This document shows, piece after piece, positions 63,052-64,000 of a DNA stretch of 64,000 bases (within the stretch, counting starts at the first letter, position 1; each line of letters begins with the position of its first letter). The translations under genes and the position numbers were made by a program. Source of the stretch: Pararhodobacter zhoushanensis (GTDB lineage: Bacteria > Pseudomonadota > Alphaproteobacteria > Rhodobacterales > Rhodobacteraceae). Under the pieces are notes generated by a model. That model had not been told where the DNA came from. It did no database searches and saw only the letters and a list, made by a program, of their open reading frames with translations. Location of the stretch: assembly GCF_003990445.1 (NCBI RefSeq), contig NZ_REEZ01000017.1:1-64000 (forward strand), written 5' to 3'.

Positions 63052-63910
63052 AAAGCTTTCCGCCGGTGGCCGTCAGGCGGGCTGTTGCGGCCTCGGCGTC
63101 GAGGGTCAGCACCAGCATTGCCACCGCGGTCTTGATGTCGCCCCCGGCCTTCAGCGCCTTTTCGGCGGCCTCAAGGCTCTCGCCCGTGAGGTCGGCAATC
63201 ATGGCGACAGCGCGGGCGTGGAGTTTGACGTTGGTCGGGCGCATCTCGATCATGCGGCCCCGGTAGACGAAGCCCAGCCGGATCATGATCCCGGTGCTCA
63301 GGCAGTTCAGCAGCACCTTTTGCGCGGTGCCCGCTTTCATGCGGGTCGAGCCTGCGATGATCTCGGCCCCGGTGGCGGCGGTCAGGGCAATGTCGGCCTC
63401 GGTTGCGAGCGGCGCTTCGGGGGCATTGGTGATGCTGAGGGTCAGCGCACCGATGGCCTTGGCGGCAGCGAGGCCCGCGCGGACATAGGGCGTGCGGCCC
63501 GAGGCGGCGACGCCGATGACAACATCCGTAGCGGTGAGGTGCAAGGCTTTGAGTGCCTCCGGGGCCTCGGTGACGCTGTCCTCGGCTCCCTCGACGGCAT
63601 TCACCACCGCACCGGGACCGCCCGCCATCAGGGCGATGGCGCGCTCGGGCGGCCAGTTGAAGGTGGGCGGCAATTCGGCGGCGTCGAGCACCGCCAGACG
63701 GCCCGAGGTGCCAGCCCCCAGATAGATCAGCCGCCCACCTTTCGCGAGGCGTTCGGCAGCGGCGTCAATGGCTTGCGCGAGGGCTGCCTGCGCGCCGGCA
63801 GCGGCGGAAACGGCGGCAAGCTGGGTTTCCAGCAGAGCGCTGGCGAGGTCGGCGGTCGGCCAGTCCTCGATCCCGGCGAAGCGGGCGGCGGCGTGTTCGG
63901 TGCTGCTCAT
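63032..63910 (-). CDS. murQ: N-acetylmuramic acid 6-phosphate etherase
   Basis: A 292-residue SIS-domain enzyme that splits the D-lactyl ether of MurNAc-6-phosphate, giving GlcNAc-6-phosphate for cell-wall recycling. GGRLIYLGAGTSGRLAVLDAAELPPTF is the sugar-phosphate site, and VVNAVEGAEDSV, VVIGVAASGRTPYV, AEIIAGSTRMKAGTAQKVLLNCLSTGIMIRLG and MRPTNVKL are further family elements. The ATG overlaps the stop of an upstream gene (ATGA), so the two are coupled. The length is normal. Confidence 0.94.
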   Translation of the reverse strand: MSSTEHAAARFAGIEDWPTADLASALLETQLAAVSAAAGAQAALAQAIDAAAERLAKGGRLIYLGAGTSGRLAVLDAAELPPTFNWPPERAIALMAGGPGAVVNAVEGAEDSVTEAPEALKALHLTATDVVIGVAASGRTPYVRAGLAAAKAIGALTLSITNAPEAPLATEADIALTAATGAEIIAGSTRMKAGTAQKVLLNCLSTGIMIRLGFVYRGRMIEMRPTNVKLHARAVAMIADLTGESLEAAEKALKAGGDIKTAVAMLVLTLDAEAATARLTATGGKLSAALKD

Positions 63911-64000
63911 GCGATCTCCGATCGGGCGAGGGCGGCGGCGGCGAGCGCCGCGTCAGGATGGGGGAAGCTGAGGGTCAGGCCGGGTGACCCCGCTTCTATC
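63907..64000 (-). CDS. 3' end of a gene coupled to murQ (possible amino-sugar kinase)
   Basis: Only the last 30 codons are present, reading IEAGSPGLTLSFPHPDAALAAAALARSEIA and a TGA that overlaps the murQ ATG. Codon use is native. In related bacteria the neighbour of murQ is often a BadF/BadG-type N-acetylglucosamine kinase, and the short C-terminal fragment would be compatible. It is too short to identify, so the kinase assignment rests on context only. Confidence 0.5.
   Translation of the reverse strand, partial: IEAGSPGLTLSFPHPDAALAAAALARSEIA

Overview
The window looks like chromosomal DNA of an alphaproteobacterium of the order Rhodobacterales (Rhodobacter/Paracoccus/Roseobacter relatives). 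The evidence is very high GC with strong G/C bias at third codon positions, a zeta-type F1-ATPase inhibitor (DUF1476), a DUF6476-rluD pair, an RpoH with the QKKLFFNLR box, the gene order murD-ftsW-murG-murC-murB-ddl-ftsQ-ftsA-ftsZ-lpxC-bamD-recN, ABC peptide and TRAP importers, and GC-rich hairpin repeats between convergent genes. I see no rRNA, prophage, insertion sequence or CRISPR array. Species assignment is not possible from the sequence alone.

Layout. Positions 1-3265 hold a membrane protein, a DUF427 protein, argC and an lldD-type flavin dehydrogenase. Positions 3270-15744 (minus strand) hold one tightly packed 11-gene unit: GntR/FCD regulator, rhodanese, five-gene peptide-type ABC importer, alpha/beta hydrolase, acyl-CoA ligase, CocE-type hydrolase and M20 amidohydrolase. 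It starts next to a three-copy TGCAAGAT operator and looks like a self-regulated import-and-degradation pathway for an unknown amide or ester. Positions 16115-21102 (minus) hold xth, a TRAP importer (dctQMP, TakP-like), a ybaN-like gene and a MarR-like regulator divergent from a 5-oxoprolinase gene (21181-24780).

Positions 24781-30792 hold DUF6476 and rluD, which overlap head to head, then two related small Tat-signal proteins with three D-x-D-x-G repeats each, a JmjC/cupin ribosomal-oxygenase-like protein, a cardiolipin synthase and rpoH behind a sigma-32-like promoter. Positions 30985-39634 hold a LysE exporter with an Lrp regulator, a chromate transporter, aroA and cmk separated by two unrelated genes, a metallo-hydrolase, a GFA protein, and psd-pssA for phosphatidylethanolamine synthesis.

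Two identical tRNA-Asp genes, each with its own promoter and terminator, precede the peptidoglycan/division cluster (40460-57651). The cluster starts at murD, carries a rarD-like insertion and an antisense small gene, and has an ftsQ with a long N-terminal extension. Positions 57726-64000 hold a small lipoprotein, purS-purC, the ATPase zeta subunit, a homocysteine methyltransferase, pepF, murQ and the end of a gene translationally coupled to murQ.

Shared themes are cell-wall building and recycling (murD to ddl, lpxC, murQ), envelope lipid synthesis (psd, pssA, cls), and import of peptides or organic acids followed by hydrolysis. Several convergent gene pairs are separated by members of one composite hairpin repeat family (about 30796-30980 and 58102-58315, with partial copies at 35640-35751 and 16022-16104).
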